Source: Gallionella sp.
GTDB taxonomy: Bacteria; Pseudomonadota; Gammaproteobacteria; Burkholderiales; Gallionellaceae
DNA length: 64,000 nucleotides
NCBI GenBank assembly: GCA_028687575.1
Contig: JAQTZW010000008.1
Coordinates: 83,618-147,617, forward strand
Direction: 5' to 3'
In this document: positions 27,240 through 36,614 of the stretch, piece by piece
How positions within the stretch are numbered: the first letter of the stretch is position 1
How the letters are laid out: the number at the start of each line of letters is the position of its first letter
Made by a program: the position numbers and the translations under genes
The notes under the pieces: model-generated
The model's database searches: none
Seen by the model: only the letters and a program-made list of their open reading frames with translations
What the model was told of the DNA's origin: nothing

Positions 27240-30023
27240 ATGACTGAAAACCAGAACCCCGAACAAAAGGCCCGCGACAAAATTGACGCGCTGCTCAGGC
27301 AGGCGGGCTGGGTCGTGCAATCGGCAAAGAAAATCGACCTGAACGCAGGGCTGGGGCAGGCCGTGCGTGAATACCAGACCGATGTTGGCCCGGCAGATTA
27401 CGTGCTGTTCGTGGACAAAAAGGCCGTCGGCGTGATCGAGGCCAAGAAGGAAGACCTCGCACATAAGATTACTGAGGTGGAAGAGCAAACTGGCGGATAT
27501 GCCGCCGCCAAGCTCAAATGGGTCAACAACAAAGAGCCCTTGCCATTCCTGTATGAGAGTACCGGCATCATTACCCGCTTTACCGATGGTCGTGATCCCA
27601 AGCCCCGTTCGCGTGAGGTGTTCAACTTCCATCGCCCAGAAACGCTGAAGGAGTGGCTTTCCCAAGGCGAATCGCTACGCGCACGATTGCTGCATATCCC
27701 GCCATTGAACCCAAAAAAACTCCCGGCGAAGGAGCTGCGCTTGCGCGATTGCCAGGAAATGGCCATCACCAAGCTGGAGGACTCCTTCCGGGCGGGCCGC
27801 CCCCGCGCACTGATCCAGATGGCGACTGGCGCAGGCAAGACTTACACCGCCATCACTTCAATCTATCGTCTGCTCAAGTACGCTCACGGCAAGCGCATCC
27901 TGTTTCTGGTGGATACCAAGAACCTTGGCGAACAGGCCGAGCAGGAGATGATGGCCTTCGTGCCGATTGACGATAACCGCAAGTTCACTGAACTGTACAA
28001 CGTGCAGCGGCTCAAGTCCTCGTTCGTCGCCAAGGACAGCCAAGTGTGCATCAGTACCATCCAGCGCCTGTATTCCATCCTCAAGGGAGAGGAGCTGGCC
28101 GATGCTACCGAAGAGATCAATCCTGCCGAACTGACGCAGGGCAAAGAACCCATGCCGGTGATCTATAACGAAAAGCTCCCCCCGGAGTTCTTCGATTTCA
28201 TTTACATCGACGAATGCCACCGCTCCATCTATAACCTGTGGCAACAGGTGATCGACTATTTCGATGCCAGCCTGATCGGCCTGACCGCCACACCGGACAA
28301 TCGCACTTATGGCTTCTTCAAGAAGAACGTGGTCAGCGACTACAGTCACGAAAAGGCTGTAGCCGACGGCGTGAACGTCGGCAATGAGGTCTATGTGATC
28401 GAAACGCAGATTACCCAGCAGGGGGCTCAGCTTGCCGCCAAGCAGCAGGTCGAGCGGCGCGAGAAGCTCACACGCAAGAAGCGTTGGGAACAGCAGGATG
28501 AAGACGAAGCCTATTCGGCCACGCAACTGGATCGCAATATCGTCAACCCCGACCAGATCCGCACCGTCATCCGCACCTTCCGCGACAAACTGCCGGAGAT
28601 TTTCCCCGGCCGCAAAGAGGTGCCTAAGACTCTGATCTTTGCCAAGACCGACAGCCACGCCGACGACATTATTCAGACCGTGCGCGAAGAATTCGATGAA
28701 TGCAACGCCTTCTGCAAGAAGCTCACTTACAAGATCGAGGAAGATCCCAAGTCGGTGCTGGCGCAGTTCCGCAATGACTATTACCCGCGCATCGCCGTTA
28801 CTGTGGACATGATCGCCACCGGCACCGACGTAAAGCCGCTGGAATGCCTGTTGTTCATGCGCGACGTAAAGAGCCGCAACTACTTCGAGCAGATGAAAGG
28901 GCGAGGCACTCGCACACTCGATCTGGACGATCTAAAGAAGGTGACGCCGTCTGCTGTCAGCGCCAAGACTCATTACGTCATCGTCGATGCCATCGGTGTC
29001 ACCAAATCGCTCAAGACCGCCAGCCAGCCGCTCATCACCAAGCCCACTGTGCCGCTCAAGGATTTGGCCATGCAGGTGATGATGGGCGCAACCGACGAAG
29101 ATACTGTCAGCTCGCTCGCCGGACGCCTGGCGCGGCTCAACAAACAACTGGATGCCGACGACCAGCGCCAGATTCGGCAAGCCGCCGGCGGGCTGGAACT
29201 CAATCAACTTGTCGCCAAATTGTTCGGCGCGATCGATGCTGACAACATCGAAGCCCGTGCGTTGGAAATCGCCAGGTTGCCTATCGGATCTGACCCCGGC
29301 GATGCCCAGCGCGAACTGGCGCAGCAGCAGTTGGTGGGCGAGGCAGCGAAGGTGCTGAACGGCGAACTGGTCGAACTCATCGAAACCATTCGCCGCGACA
29401 AAGAGCAGACCATCGATCACGACAATATCGACCGGGTGTTGCAAGCCGGTTGGGCCAAAGATGCAGCCGGCAACGCACAAGCCATCACCGACGAATTTGC
29501 CGACTATCTTCGCGCGAATCAGAATGACATTGCTGCCCTCACCATCTTCTTCAGTCAGCCCTACAGGCGGCGTGAACTCAGCTTCGACCTCATTCGCCAG
29601 GTAATGGACAAGCTCAAGGCGGACAAGCCCAAGCTCGCCCCCTTGTATGTGTGGCAAGCCTACCGCCAATTGGATGACTACAAGGGCGCGCAGCCCGTCA
29701 GCGAGCTCACCGCGCTGGTTGCGCTTATCCGCCGCGTGTGCGGCATGGATGCCAAGCTCTCCACTTTCGACGAGACCGTGCGCCGAAACTTCCAGAACTG
29801 GATCATGAAACACCACTCCGGCGGCAGCGAGAAATTCAACGAAGATCAAATGGACTGGCTGCGCATGGTGCGCGACCACGTCGCCAACTCCTTCCACATC
29901 GAACGCGACGATCTCGACATGACCCCGTTCGACGGACAAGGCGGCCTGGGCAAGATGTATCAACTGTTCGGCGCAAGAATGGACACGTTGCTGGATGAAT
30001 TGAATGAGGTGTTGGTGGCGTGA
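27240..30023 (+). CDS. hsdR: Type I restriction enzyme R subunit (EcoEI-like)
   Basis: A 927-residue protein. An N-terminal nuclease domain contains the VGVIEAKKE motif (about residues 61-69, PD-(D/E)xK type). The SF2 translocase has Walker A MATGAGKT (about 194-201), DECH box IYIDECHRS, motif III GLTATPDNR and motif VI EQMKGRGTR. The C-terminal 300 residues resemble the EcoEI R C-terminal domain. It cleaves unmodified DNA after translocation. It overlaps hsdS by 4 bases. The 165 bp shared with the divergent ietA gene should hold both promoters. Confidence 0.95.
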   Translation: MTENQNPEQKARDKIDALLRQAGWVVQSAKKIDLNAGLGQAVREYQTDVGPADYVLFVDKKAVGVIEAKKEDLAHKITEVEEQTGGYAAAKLKWVNNKEPLPFLYESTGIITRFTDGRDPKPRSREVFNFHRPETLKEWLSQGESLRARLLHIPPLNPKKLPAKELRLRDCQEMAITKLEDSFRAGRPRALIQMATGAGKTYTAITSIYRLLKYAHGKRILFLVDTKNLGEQAEQEMMAFVPIDDNRKFTELYNVQRLKSSFVAKDSQVCISTIQRLYSILKGEELADATEEINPAELTQGKEPMPVIYNEKLPPEFFDFIYIDECHRSIYNLWQQVIDYFDASLIGLTATPDNRTYGFFKKNVVSDYSHEKAVADGVNVGNEVYVIETQITQQGAQLAAKQQVERREKLTRKKRWEQQDEDEAYSATQLDRNIVNPDQIRTVIRTFRDKLPEIFPGRKEVPKTLIFAKTDSHADDIIQTVREEFDECNAFCKKLTYKIEEDPKSVLAQFRNDYYPRIAVTVDMIATGTDVKPLECLLFMRDVKSRNYFEQMKGRGTRTLDLDDLKKVTPSAVSAKTHYVIVDAIGVTKSLKTASQPLITKPTVPLKDLAMQVMMGATDEDTVSSLAGRLARLNKQLDADDQRQIRQAAGGLELNQLVAKLFGAIDADNIEARALEIARLPIGSDPGDAQRELAQQQLVGEAAKVLNGELVELIETIRRDKEQTIDHDNIDRVLQAGWAKDAAGNAQAITDEFADYLRANQNDIAALTIFFSQPYRRRELSFDLIRQVMDKLKADKPKLAPLYVWQAYRQLDDYKGAQPVSELTALVALIRRVCGMDAKLSTFDETVRRNFQNWIMKHHSGGSEKFNEDQMDWLRMVRDHVANSFHIERDDLDMTPFDGQGGLGKMYQLFGARMDTLLDELNEVLVA

Positions 30024-31543
30024 TGATTTTTGGAACTGAAATACCTCAAGGCAAATGGTGCATCGCCAAACTTTCCGAGATTACCGATGTAAATCCAAGA
30101 CTAGATAAGTCGGCGATCTCTGATGATCTTGAGGTCTCGTTTGTGCCGATGCCAGCTGTGGAAGCTGAAAGCGGGATTATTAATGTCAGCAGTACACGTA
30201 AGTTTTCGGAAGTAAAGAAGGGCTATACGCCCTTCCGAGAAGGGGATGTTCTTTTCGCCAAGATCACTCCCTGCATGGAAAATGGAAAGATGTCGGTAGT
30301 GCCTGAAGTCAGAAATGGCATAGGTTTCGGCTCCACTGAATTTCACGTTCTTCGCTCCCCGCAGGGTGTAGATGCGAAATACGTGTATTACTACGTTTCT
30401 TCCAAACCGTTCAGGCATGTTGCAGAGCACAACATGACTGGTGCGGTAGGTCAGCGCCGTGTTCCGACTGCATACTTAAGCGATTGCGATATTCCACTTC
30501 CTCCAAGCAACGAGCAACATCGCATAGTCGCCAAAATTGAGGAGCTGTTTTCCGAACTGGATAAGGGAATCGAGAACCTGAAGGCCGCTCGTGAGCAGCT
30601 TAAGGTGTATAGGCAGGCGCTGCTGATACACGCTTTTGAAGGCAAGCTCACTGCGCAGTGGCGCAAGCAGAATCGCGACCAGTTGGAAACTGCCGCCGCT
30701 CTGCGGGCGCGTATTCAGACTGTGCGCGAGCAACGCTATCAGCAACAACTCCAGCAATGGCAAACTACCGGCGGCAGCAAGCCCAAAGCCCCGAAAGCCA
30801 TGCTGCCGCTCACCACCGAAGAGTTGGCGGAATTACCTGAATTGCCGGAGGGATGGGCTTGGGTAAAACTAGGTGACCTTACATGGTCAGTAAAGGATGG
30901 GCCACATTTCAGTCCAAAATACGTAGAGCAGGGCATCCCATTCATATCAGGTGGAAATGTGCGACCTGATGGGGTGAATTTTGAGAACGCAAAATTTATT
31001 TCTCAAGAGTTGCATGAAGAATTATGTAAGAGATGCAAACCAGAGGTCGGTGATGTTTTGTACACCAAAGGAGGAACAACTGGAATTGCTCGCGTAAACA
31101 CATACGACTTGGATTTTAATGTCTGGGTTCATGTGGCGGTTTTGAAATTAACCTCAGCCGTAAAACCGTTTTATCTGCAACATGCCTTGAACTCATCCTT
31201 CTGCTATTCGCAATCACAAAAATATACTCACGGTGTTGGCAATCAAGACCTAGGTCTGACTCGCATGGTCAATATCGTTCTGGCTATATGTTCGATAGAG
31301 GAGCAAGAAGAAGTTATAAAAGTAATTGATGACAAAATTTCGGTTATCGACAAACTCGAACTAACTATCACCACTTCCCTGCAACAAGCCGAAGCTATGC
31401 GCCAGTCCATCCTGAAGCGAGCCTTCTCCGGCCAGCTGGTGCCGCAAGATCCGCACGACGAACCAGCCTCGGTGTTGTTAGCGCGCATCCGTACAGAGCG
31501 CGAACAAGCCGTTAAACCAAAGCAAAGAAGGAAAGGTGTATGA
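30020..31543 (+). CDS. hsdS: Type I restriction-modification specificity subunit
   Basis: A 507-residue S subunit with two target-recognition domains (about 5-185 and 265-445), separated by a coiled-coil with LPPSNEQHRIVAKIEELFSE (about residues 158-177) and closed by a second coiled-coil before a basic tail. The TRDs are unrelated to each other, so the target should be a bipartite asymmetric sequence. The central linker has a long Gln-rich helix (EQRYQQQLQQWQ). It overlaps both hsdR and the PLD gene by 4 bases. Base composition of TRD2 is more AT-rich than the flanks, as expected for exchanged recognition domains. Confidence 0.93.
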   Translation: MMIFGTEIPQGKWCIAKLSEITDVNPRLDKSAISDDLEVSFVPMPAVEAESGIINVSSTRKFSEVKKGYTPFREGDVLFAKITPCMENGKMSVVPEVRNGIGFGSTEFHVLRSPQGVDAKYVYYYVSSKPFRHVAEHNMTGAVGQRRVPTAYLSDCDIPLPPSNEQHRIVAKIEELFSELDKGIENLKAAREQLKVYRQALLIHAFEGKLTAQWRKQNRDQLETAAALRARIQTVREQRYQQQLQQWQTTGGSKPKAPKAMLPLTTEELAELPELPEGWAWVKLGDLTWSVKDGPHFSPKYVEQGIPFISGGNVRPDGVNFENAKFISQELHEELCKRCKPEVGDVLYTKGGTTGIARVNTYDLDFNVWVHVAVLKLTSAVKPFYLQHALNSSFCYSQSQKYTHGVGNQDLGLTRMVNIVLAICSIEEQEEVIKVIDDKISVIDKLELTITTSLQQAEAMRQSILKRAFSGQLVPQDPHDEPASVLLARIRTEREQAVKPKQRRKGV

Positions 31544-32751
31544 AAGTTGCATTTCTAACCCAGGCAAGTATCGCAAGCACGCTCAAGAAATTGATGGCTG
31601 GCTATGATGAGTTCTACTGGGCGGTTGCTTGGGGGACAGAGAATAAACATAGTGACTTATTGGCTGAAAATAAGAAGAAGATCAAACAACTGATTTTTGG
31701 CACTCACTTTTATCAAACCGATCCAAAACTGTTGGAGCAGTTTGTGGGCGAGAAGTCCGTGCGGGTTATGCCAAACGATGCACCCGGGACATTTCATCCA
31801 AAGGTTTATTTATTCATCAAGGGCAATCAGGCAGCTGCAATTGTCGGGAGCGCGAACTTTACCAACGGTGCAATGAGCAAAAATGAAGAGGCAGCTGTCA
31901 TGCTGACCGCTGATTCATCTGATTCGGTGATTCAGGGGATAAAGGATATGGTTGGTGAGGCTTGGCAGGATGGGAAAGCTATTGACCAAGATTTTCTAGA
32001 TGCCTATCGGTTGCACTACCGGGCGACGGCTCACTATCGGAGGGAACTTGGAAAACAGCGCAAGCTTGTAAAGCCAGGCAAATCTGCAAGAAACAAGGGG
32101 CTCCAGCTTTGGTCGTGGGATGAGTATGCAAGGAAGGTCCAAAATGATCCGCACCATGCATATGATGGCCGGATTGCTCTTCTAAAGGAGGCTCGCGAGT
32201 TATTTGTTCGAAATGACTACTTTGCCGATATGACAGATGATGAACGCCGCGCAATAGCCGGTTTTTCGCGTACCGGTATTCTCCTCAAGAATAATGGTGT
32301 GGATGATTGGGGATGGTTTGGGTCTATGAATGGCGCAGGTGATTTCAAGAATCTGATTCTTGAAAACAGTCAGCATATTTCAGACGCGCTAGATGAGATT
32401 CCATTAAGCGGCGAGGTCACAAAAGATCAATTCGATGGTTTCATTGCGTCATTTGAGAAAGCATTTGCAAAGAAATCCCATAAAGGAGGGGTGCCAACTG
32501 CAAGCCGATTATTGGCTATGAAACGGCCCGATCTTTTTGTTTGTGTGAATGGGAAGAACAGGACTTTGCTAGGTGCGGACTTGGGCTTCTCGCCCACAAC
32601 ACTTACGTTCGACAAATACTGGGACCAAGTAGTAATGCCAATTACTGATTGTGCCTGGTGGCAAACAGCACGTCCGCGTGGTCAGCAGGGGAAGTTATGG
32701 GATGGCCGCGCAGCCATGCTGGATTCGATCTATTACGAAGGTCAAAATTGA
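31540..32751 (+). CDS. PLD-like (HKD) nuclease-like protein inside the type I RM operon
   Basis: A 403-residue protein. Residues 1-130 show a phospholipase D-like fold: HPKVYLFIKGNQAAAIVGSANFTNGAM (about residues 87-113) carries the H-x-K of an HKD motif and the downstream GSxN; only one HKD motif is seen, so activity would need a dimer, as in PLD-family nucleases. The C-terminal 270 residues are mixed alpha/beta with no motif I recognise. The gene overlaps hsdS by 4 bases and hsdM by 1 base, so it is co-translated with the RM system. It may be an accessory nuclease; function is inferred only from fold and context. Lower GC than hsdR and hsdM. Confidence 0.75.
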   Translation: MKVAFLTQASIASTLKKLMAGYDEFYWAVAWGTENKHSDLLAENKKKIKQLIFGTHFYQTDPKLLEQFVGEKSVRVMPNDAPGTFHPKVYLFIKGNQAAAIVGSANFTNGAMSKNEEAAVMLTADSSDSVIQGIKDMVGEAWQDGKAIDQDFLDAYRLHYRATAHYRRELGKQRKLVKPGKSARNKGLQLWSWDEYARKVQNDPHHAYDGRIALLKEARELFVRNDYFADMTDDERRAIAGFSRTGILLKNNGVDDWGWFGSMNGAGDFKNLILENSQHISDALDEIPLSGEVTKDQFDGFIASFEKAFAKKSHKGGVPTASRLLAMKRPDLFVCVNGKNRTLLGADLGFSPTTLTFDKYWDQVVMPITDCAWWQTARPRGQQGKLWDGRAAMLDSIYYEGQN

Positions 32752-34226
32752 TGAACGCAACCGCAACTATTGTTTCCAAAGTCTGGAGTTTCTGCACCAC
32801 GTTGCGGGACGACGGGGTGAGCTATGGCGACTATCTGGAGCAGCTCACTTACCTGATCTTTTTGAAGATGGCTGACGAATACAGCCAGCCGCCGTATAAC
32901 CGCAAGGTGGGCATTCCCGCCGAATACGACTGGCAGAGCCTGAAGGCCAAGCGCGGCGCGGAGCTGGAAGTGCATTACGTGACGCTGTTGCGTGAACTGG
33001 GGAATAAGCCTGGGATGTTGGGGACGATCTTCACCAAGGCGCAGAACAAGATTCAAGACCCGGCCAAGCTGTACCGCCTGATCGACATGGTAAATGAGAC
33101 GCAGTGGGTGACCATGGGCGCAGACGTGAAGGGTGACATTTACGAAGGGTTGCTGGAACGCAATGCAGAGGACACCAAGTCCGGCGCAGGACAGTACTTC
33201 ACCCCGCGAGCATTGATTCGAGCAATGGTGGAGTGCGTGCGCCCTGAACCGAACAAGACCATCGCCGATCCTGCCTGCGGTACGGGCGGGTTCTTCCTGG
33301 CGGCTTACGACTTCCTGGTGTCGGCGCACCAGATGGACAAGACACAGAAGGCATTTCTCAAGCACGAGACATTCTTTGGCAATGAGATCGTGGCGGGTAC
33401 ACGCCGCTTGGCCTTGATGAACATGTTCCTGCACAACATCGGTGAGATCGACGGCGAGAGCATGGTGTCGCCGAACGATGCGCTGGTTGCCGACTCTGGC
33501 CGCCGCTACGACTACGTGCTGGCCAATCCGCCGTTTGGCAAGAAGAGCGCGATGAGCTTCACCAACGAAGAAGGCGAGCAGGAGAAGGACGACCTGACCT
33601 ACAACCGCCAGGATTTCTGGGCGACTACGTCAAACAAGCAGCTCAACTTTTTGCAGCATATCCGCACCATGCTCAAGACCACAGGACGCGCGGCCGTGGT
33701 TGTACCGGATAACGTGCTGTTCGAGGGCGGTGCGGGCGAGACGGTACGCAAGAAGCTGCTGGAAACGACCGAGTTGCACACCATCCTGCGCCTGCCTACC
33801 GGCATCTTCTATGCGAACGGCGTGAAGGCGAACGTGCTCTTCTTCGACAACCACGCTGCCAGCAAAGAGCCTTGGACGAAGGAGGTGTGGTTCTTCGATT
33901 ACCGTACCAATATCCACCACACGCTGAAGAAGAAACCGCTGCGCTTCGAGGACTTGCAGGAGTTCATCAGCTGCTATATCCCGCTCAACCGCCACGAGCG
34001 CCAGGAAACCTGGAATGAGCAGGCCAACCCTGACGGCCGCTGGCGCAAGTTCAACTACGAGCAGATCGTCGCTCGCGACAAGACCAGTCTGGATATTTTC
34101 TGGCTGAAGGATAAAAGCCTGGCCGATCTGGACAACCTGCCGGAACCGGACGACATTGCGCAAGAGATCATCGAGAATCTTGAGTCCGGCCTGGACAGCT
34201 TCAGGGTAATCGCGGCGGCGTTGTGA
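32751..34226 (+). CDS. hsdM: Type I restriction-modification methyltransferase subunit
   Basis: A 491-residue N6-adenine methyltransferase starting at ATG 32751 (TGATG overlap with the PLD gene); an upstream in-frame start at 32649 lies inside the PLD gene. The SAM motif ADPACGTGGFFLAAYDF (about residues 171-187) and catalytic NPPFG (about 259) are intact, after an N-terminal HsdM helical domain (SYGDYLEQLTYLIFLKMADEY). With HsdS it methylates the target to protect host DNA. Confidence 0.95.
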   Translation: MNATATIVSKVWSFCTTLRDDGVSYGDYLEQLTYLIFLKMADEYSQPPYNRKVGIPAEYDWQSLKAKRGAELEVHYVTLLRELGNKPGMLGTIFTKAQNKIQDPAKLYRLIDMVNETQWVTMGADVKGDIYEGLLERNAEDTKSGAGQYFTPRALIRAMVECVRPEPNKTIADPACGTGGFFLAAYDFLVSAHQMDKTQKAFLKHETFFGNEIVAGTRRLALMNMFLHNIGEIDGESMVSPNDALVADSGRRYDYVLANPPFGKKSAMSFTNEEGEQEKDDLTYNRQDFWATTSNKQLNFLQHIRTMLKTTGRAAVVVPDNVLFEGGAGETVRKKLLETTELHTILRLPTGIFYANGVKANVLFFDNHAASKEPWTKEVWFFDYRTNIHHTLKKKPLRFEDLQEFISCYIPLNRHERQETWNEQANPDGRWRKFNYEQIVARDKTSLDIFWLKDKSLADLDNLPEPDDIAQEIIENLESGLDSFRVIAAAL

Positions 34227-34267
34227 GGAGCGAGCGGGCGACGCCTTTTCGCTAACTTTCAGCTCAA

Positions 34268-34432
34268 CTATTCACCGCTCGCCCTGATCCCGATGATGTT
34301 CGCTCGTGAGACGCTGTAGGCACGCGCCAGGGCGCTGACTGTTTCGCCAGCCCCCAATCTGCGTCGAATCTCGCCACGCTGCTCTGGCGTGGTTTTGGAT
34401 GGCCTACCGAGGGTTTTGCCTCTCAAGCCCAT
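34268..34432 (-). CDS. 54-residue stand-alone resolvase-type HTH protein
   Basis: A short frame, ATG 34432 to TAG 34268, whose product is almost only a helix-turn-helix: GRPSKTTPEQRGEIRRRLGA followed by GETVSALARAYSVSRANIIG. This resembles the DNA-binding tail of serine recombinases (Hin/Tn3 resolvase group), but the catalytic domain is absent. The start codon overlaps the end of the 116-residue gene upstream (10 bases), so the two are probably co-translated. It could be a remnant or a small functional DNA-binding protein. Confidence 0.6.
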   Translation of the reverse strand: MGLRGKTLGRPSKTTPEQRGEIRRRLGAGETVSALARAYSVSRANIIGIRASGE

Positions 34433-34773
34433 TGATTGGCTTTCATCCTGGCGATTTGAGCCTCGATTTCGGCCAGCTGATCTTTGCTGAGTCCGGCCAA
34501 GCTTTTGAGTATCTCACGCTTGGGGGCCTTCTTGCAGCGCCCGTCAACCTTCATCTTGCTCTCCTTCTTGGCGCGAAGCAGGTCAGTCAGCACATTCTCA
34601 AAGCCAGGAGCGAGGTCGAGCATTGCCTCGATCACGTCGCCAACGGCAACCTTGTGCTGCTCAGCGAGACTATCGAGCTTGTCTTTGTGCGTGACGGAAA
34701 GCACCAGAGAGGTGCGAGATTGACCGCGAGCCTCGTAGTAGGCGGCATTGGTGCTGATAGCTGATTTTGACAT
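34423..34773 (-). CDS. Small helical island protein, function unknown
   Basis: A 116-residue protein with SD CAGGAGAG before ATG 34773. N-terminal segment RTSLVLSVTHKDKLDSLAEQ could be a ribbon-helix-helix-like or mobilisation-type DNA-binding element; the C-terminal half is Lys/Glu-rich helical (LLRAKKESKMKVDG, LAGLSKDQLAEIEAQIARM). It overlaps the 54-residue HTH gene. The pairing of two small DNA-binding-like proteins next to a hairpin-rich region suggests plasmid- or mobilisation-type functions, which is inference. Confidence 0.6.
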   Translation of the reverse strand: MSKSAISTNAAYYEARGQSRTSLVLSVTHKDKLDSLAEQHKVAVGDVIEAMLDLAPGFENVLTDLLRAKKESKMKVDGRCKKAPKREILKSLAGLSKDQLAEIEAQIARMKANQWA

Positions 34774-35224
34774 AAGGCTCTCCTGAATTAGTTATTTGTT
34801 TTGGAATCCAGTCATTCCGGACTCATCTTCTTAGATGGTTGTTGTCTTCCCGCCGGCAAGGAGGATTTCATATTCCTCCCTTGTTAGCCGAAACGGCTTC
34901 TAAACCGACTAGTAGGACTACAAACAAGATACTTTCTCACTTATTTATGGGCAACAAAACCTATACCGTGACGGTGTATTTCATTCGTTGTTTCTTTCCA
35001 AAAAGTAAAGATTCCGGAAACCGACAAGGGGGCGGGGAGGGTGCAGCCGAAGGCTGCCCGCCCCCTTGTTGAGCTCGCTTGCGAGCTATTCTTTTTTAGT
35101 TTTTTAACTATTAAATAGTATTTATTAGTACCGGGTCAGAGTGTTGCTTATCTTGAAAAAAAATAATAAAAACATTGTGATGTGCGGGTTTTTATCTCCC
35201 TCGGAATGTCACTCGTTATCTCCG
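34774..35224. other. 451-bp hairpin-rich intergenic region in the island
   Basis: No gene. It holds a long GC hairpin at 35025-35068 (outer arms CAAGGGGGCGGG and CCGCCCCCTTG, inner arms GCAGCC and GGCTGC), a second hairpin AGCTCGC/GCGAGCT at 35072-35087 followed by TTCTTTTTT (terminator-like on the plus strand), the palindromes ACCGT-G-ACGGT at 34965-34975 and ACTATT-A-AATAGT at 35107-35119, and AT-rich sequence beyond. The layout would suit an origin of transfer or replication or a terminator; none is proven. Confidence 0.5.
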
Positions 35225-36595
35225 TCAAGTTGTCTCCTCCATTCCCCCTCTTCGGCCTAGTATTTTCATACAAGAATTAAATTGGTCGCGAATGTTTGTC
35301 CGTTCGAGTGGGGCTTCCCTCCCGGTCGCTAGTGCATGAAGCTGCGCTACTCTTGGCCAGGAATGTTTCTTATTCTCGCTTCGCAACAGACGGTCACACA
35401 CCCAGATCATTGCCCAAGTTTCGGCGCGATACTTTAAGCGAGTGGTGAGGTTCGACTTCAGAGATGCTAATACTTCATGGTAGCCAATTTGCTTCCGTTC
35501 GCCCTTACGTTTTTCTCCGTTCATGATGGTATAAAAACGTTTGTTCATTTTCTCGCTTTCGATCGTCGCGAGTTGCCACGCCAAATCATCATCTAGGTTC
35601 AACCAACCGGCGCGAGTGTTCATTTTTTTGTTTAAGGATGCAAATCTCCAAGCTGCCTCCCAGTCGAATTCTGGTGAATAGAGTAAACCCGCAAGGCCAG
35701 GATCAATACTTGCCGGTAGCGCAATTTTATTGCGATGATCACTGCAATAGAGCCAATGTAGATCAATGACAATCCGGTCTCGAAGAAGCAATTCTTCCTT
35801 GATATTGTTTGCTAAGTCGTAGGAGCTGCGCATTCCTCTAAATCTGGGAGCTAACCTTCTACGGCGGTTGGTTTCAATGTTCAATGCACAAAATTCTTCG
35901 CGGATTTCATCATAGGGAATCAAGCCGAAGCCCTCAGATGCCGGCTGAATCGACAGCAACTTGATTCGCTCTGCAAGAATTTCATCAGGTAGGTCCGCCA
36001 TTATCTGTTGATGCTTTGCCCATGCGTCGATTGGTAATCGGATGGTTGTATTGGGCAATATGTCAGCCTTGTCGATGGCTGATGGCATAACATCGCTTGA
36101 GTTTTCCGCACAGATTGAAAGTGACGTATTTGTAGCATCCTCAGTCAGTTCTGACTCAACTTTTGGAGCAAGCTGAGGTGAGATTGCTTGTGCCATATCA
36201 GATGAGTCGGGTCGAGGATCGCCATAGAGCATCAACAAATCATCAAGCTCGGCATCAATTTGCTTAGATGTTTTGGGTGTGGTTATCAGATGCTTCGATC
36301 TGCCGTAGCAATACTTGATTAGCTCTAAGGTCGGAAGACATTGTCGCCCTTGAGGGAGTTGATGTTCCTCCGGCAGAAAGTTGGAAACACTGTTTGCGAA
36401 CTGGCGTGCTTCGTCTGTAACGCCTTCAAGCACGAGCTCTTCGGTTGCGACGGCATGTACCATCTGCGTAGCTATATCGGCGCATTGCATTCTGGAGTCG
36501 CAGTTGCAGCACTCATCTTTGTCCTGCGCACAAATATAAGGGGCGCCGAAACAGACGGATTTACCCGCAGTTATGAAATTTACATACAAGTCCAT
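35225..36595 (-). CDS. Island protein with cysteine cluster, function unknown
   Basis: A 456-residue protein; ATG 36595 is chosen because GGGAG lies upstream and the longer frame would overlap the preceding gene by about 100 bases. Residues 10-40 hold a cysteine cluster (CFGAPYIC then DECCNCDSRMQC), spaced C-x6-C-x6-CC-x-C-x5-C, which could bind zinc or an Fe-S cluster. The C-terminal half (about 230-430) is helical with many Trp and Arg residues (RFASLNKKMNTRAGWLNLDD). No named family is recognised. It is the last gene of a three-gene minus-strand block next to the integrase. Confidence 0.6.
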   Translation of the reverse strand: MDLYVNFITAGKSVCFGAPYICAQDKDECCNCDSRMQCADIATQMVHAVATEELVLEGVTDEARQFANSVSNFLPEEHQLPQGRQCLPTLELIKYCYGRSKHLITTPKTSKQIDAELDDLLMLYGDPRPDSSDMAQAISPQLAPKVESELTEDATNTSLSICAENSSDVMPSAIDKADILPNTTIRLPIDAWAKHQQIMADLPDEILAERIKLLSIQPASEGFGLIPYDEIREEFCALNIETNRRRRLAPRFRGMRSSYDLANNIKEELLLRDRIVIDLHWLYCSDHRNKIALPASIDPGLAGLLYSPEFDWEAAWRFASLNKKMNTRAGWLNLDDDLAWQLATIESEKMNKRFYTIMNGEKRKGERKQIGYHEVLASLKSNLTTRLKYRAETWAMIWVCDRLLRSENKKHSWPRVAQLHALATGREAPLERTNIRDQFNSCMKILGRRGGMEETT

Positions 36596-36614
36596 AAGTT
36601 GATCTCCCGTTGGC

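Noticed and set aside
34268..34432. Full serine recombinase gene
   Set aside because: Only the C-terminal HTH is present; upstream is an unrelated small gene and no catalytic serine domain is visible.
35072..35097. Hairpin plus T-run as a terminator for hsdM
   Set aside because: It is more than 800 bp beyond the hsdM stop, with two minus-strand genes between; kept only as a feature of the hairpin-rich region.
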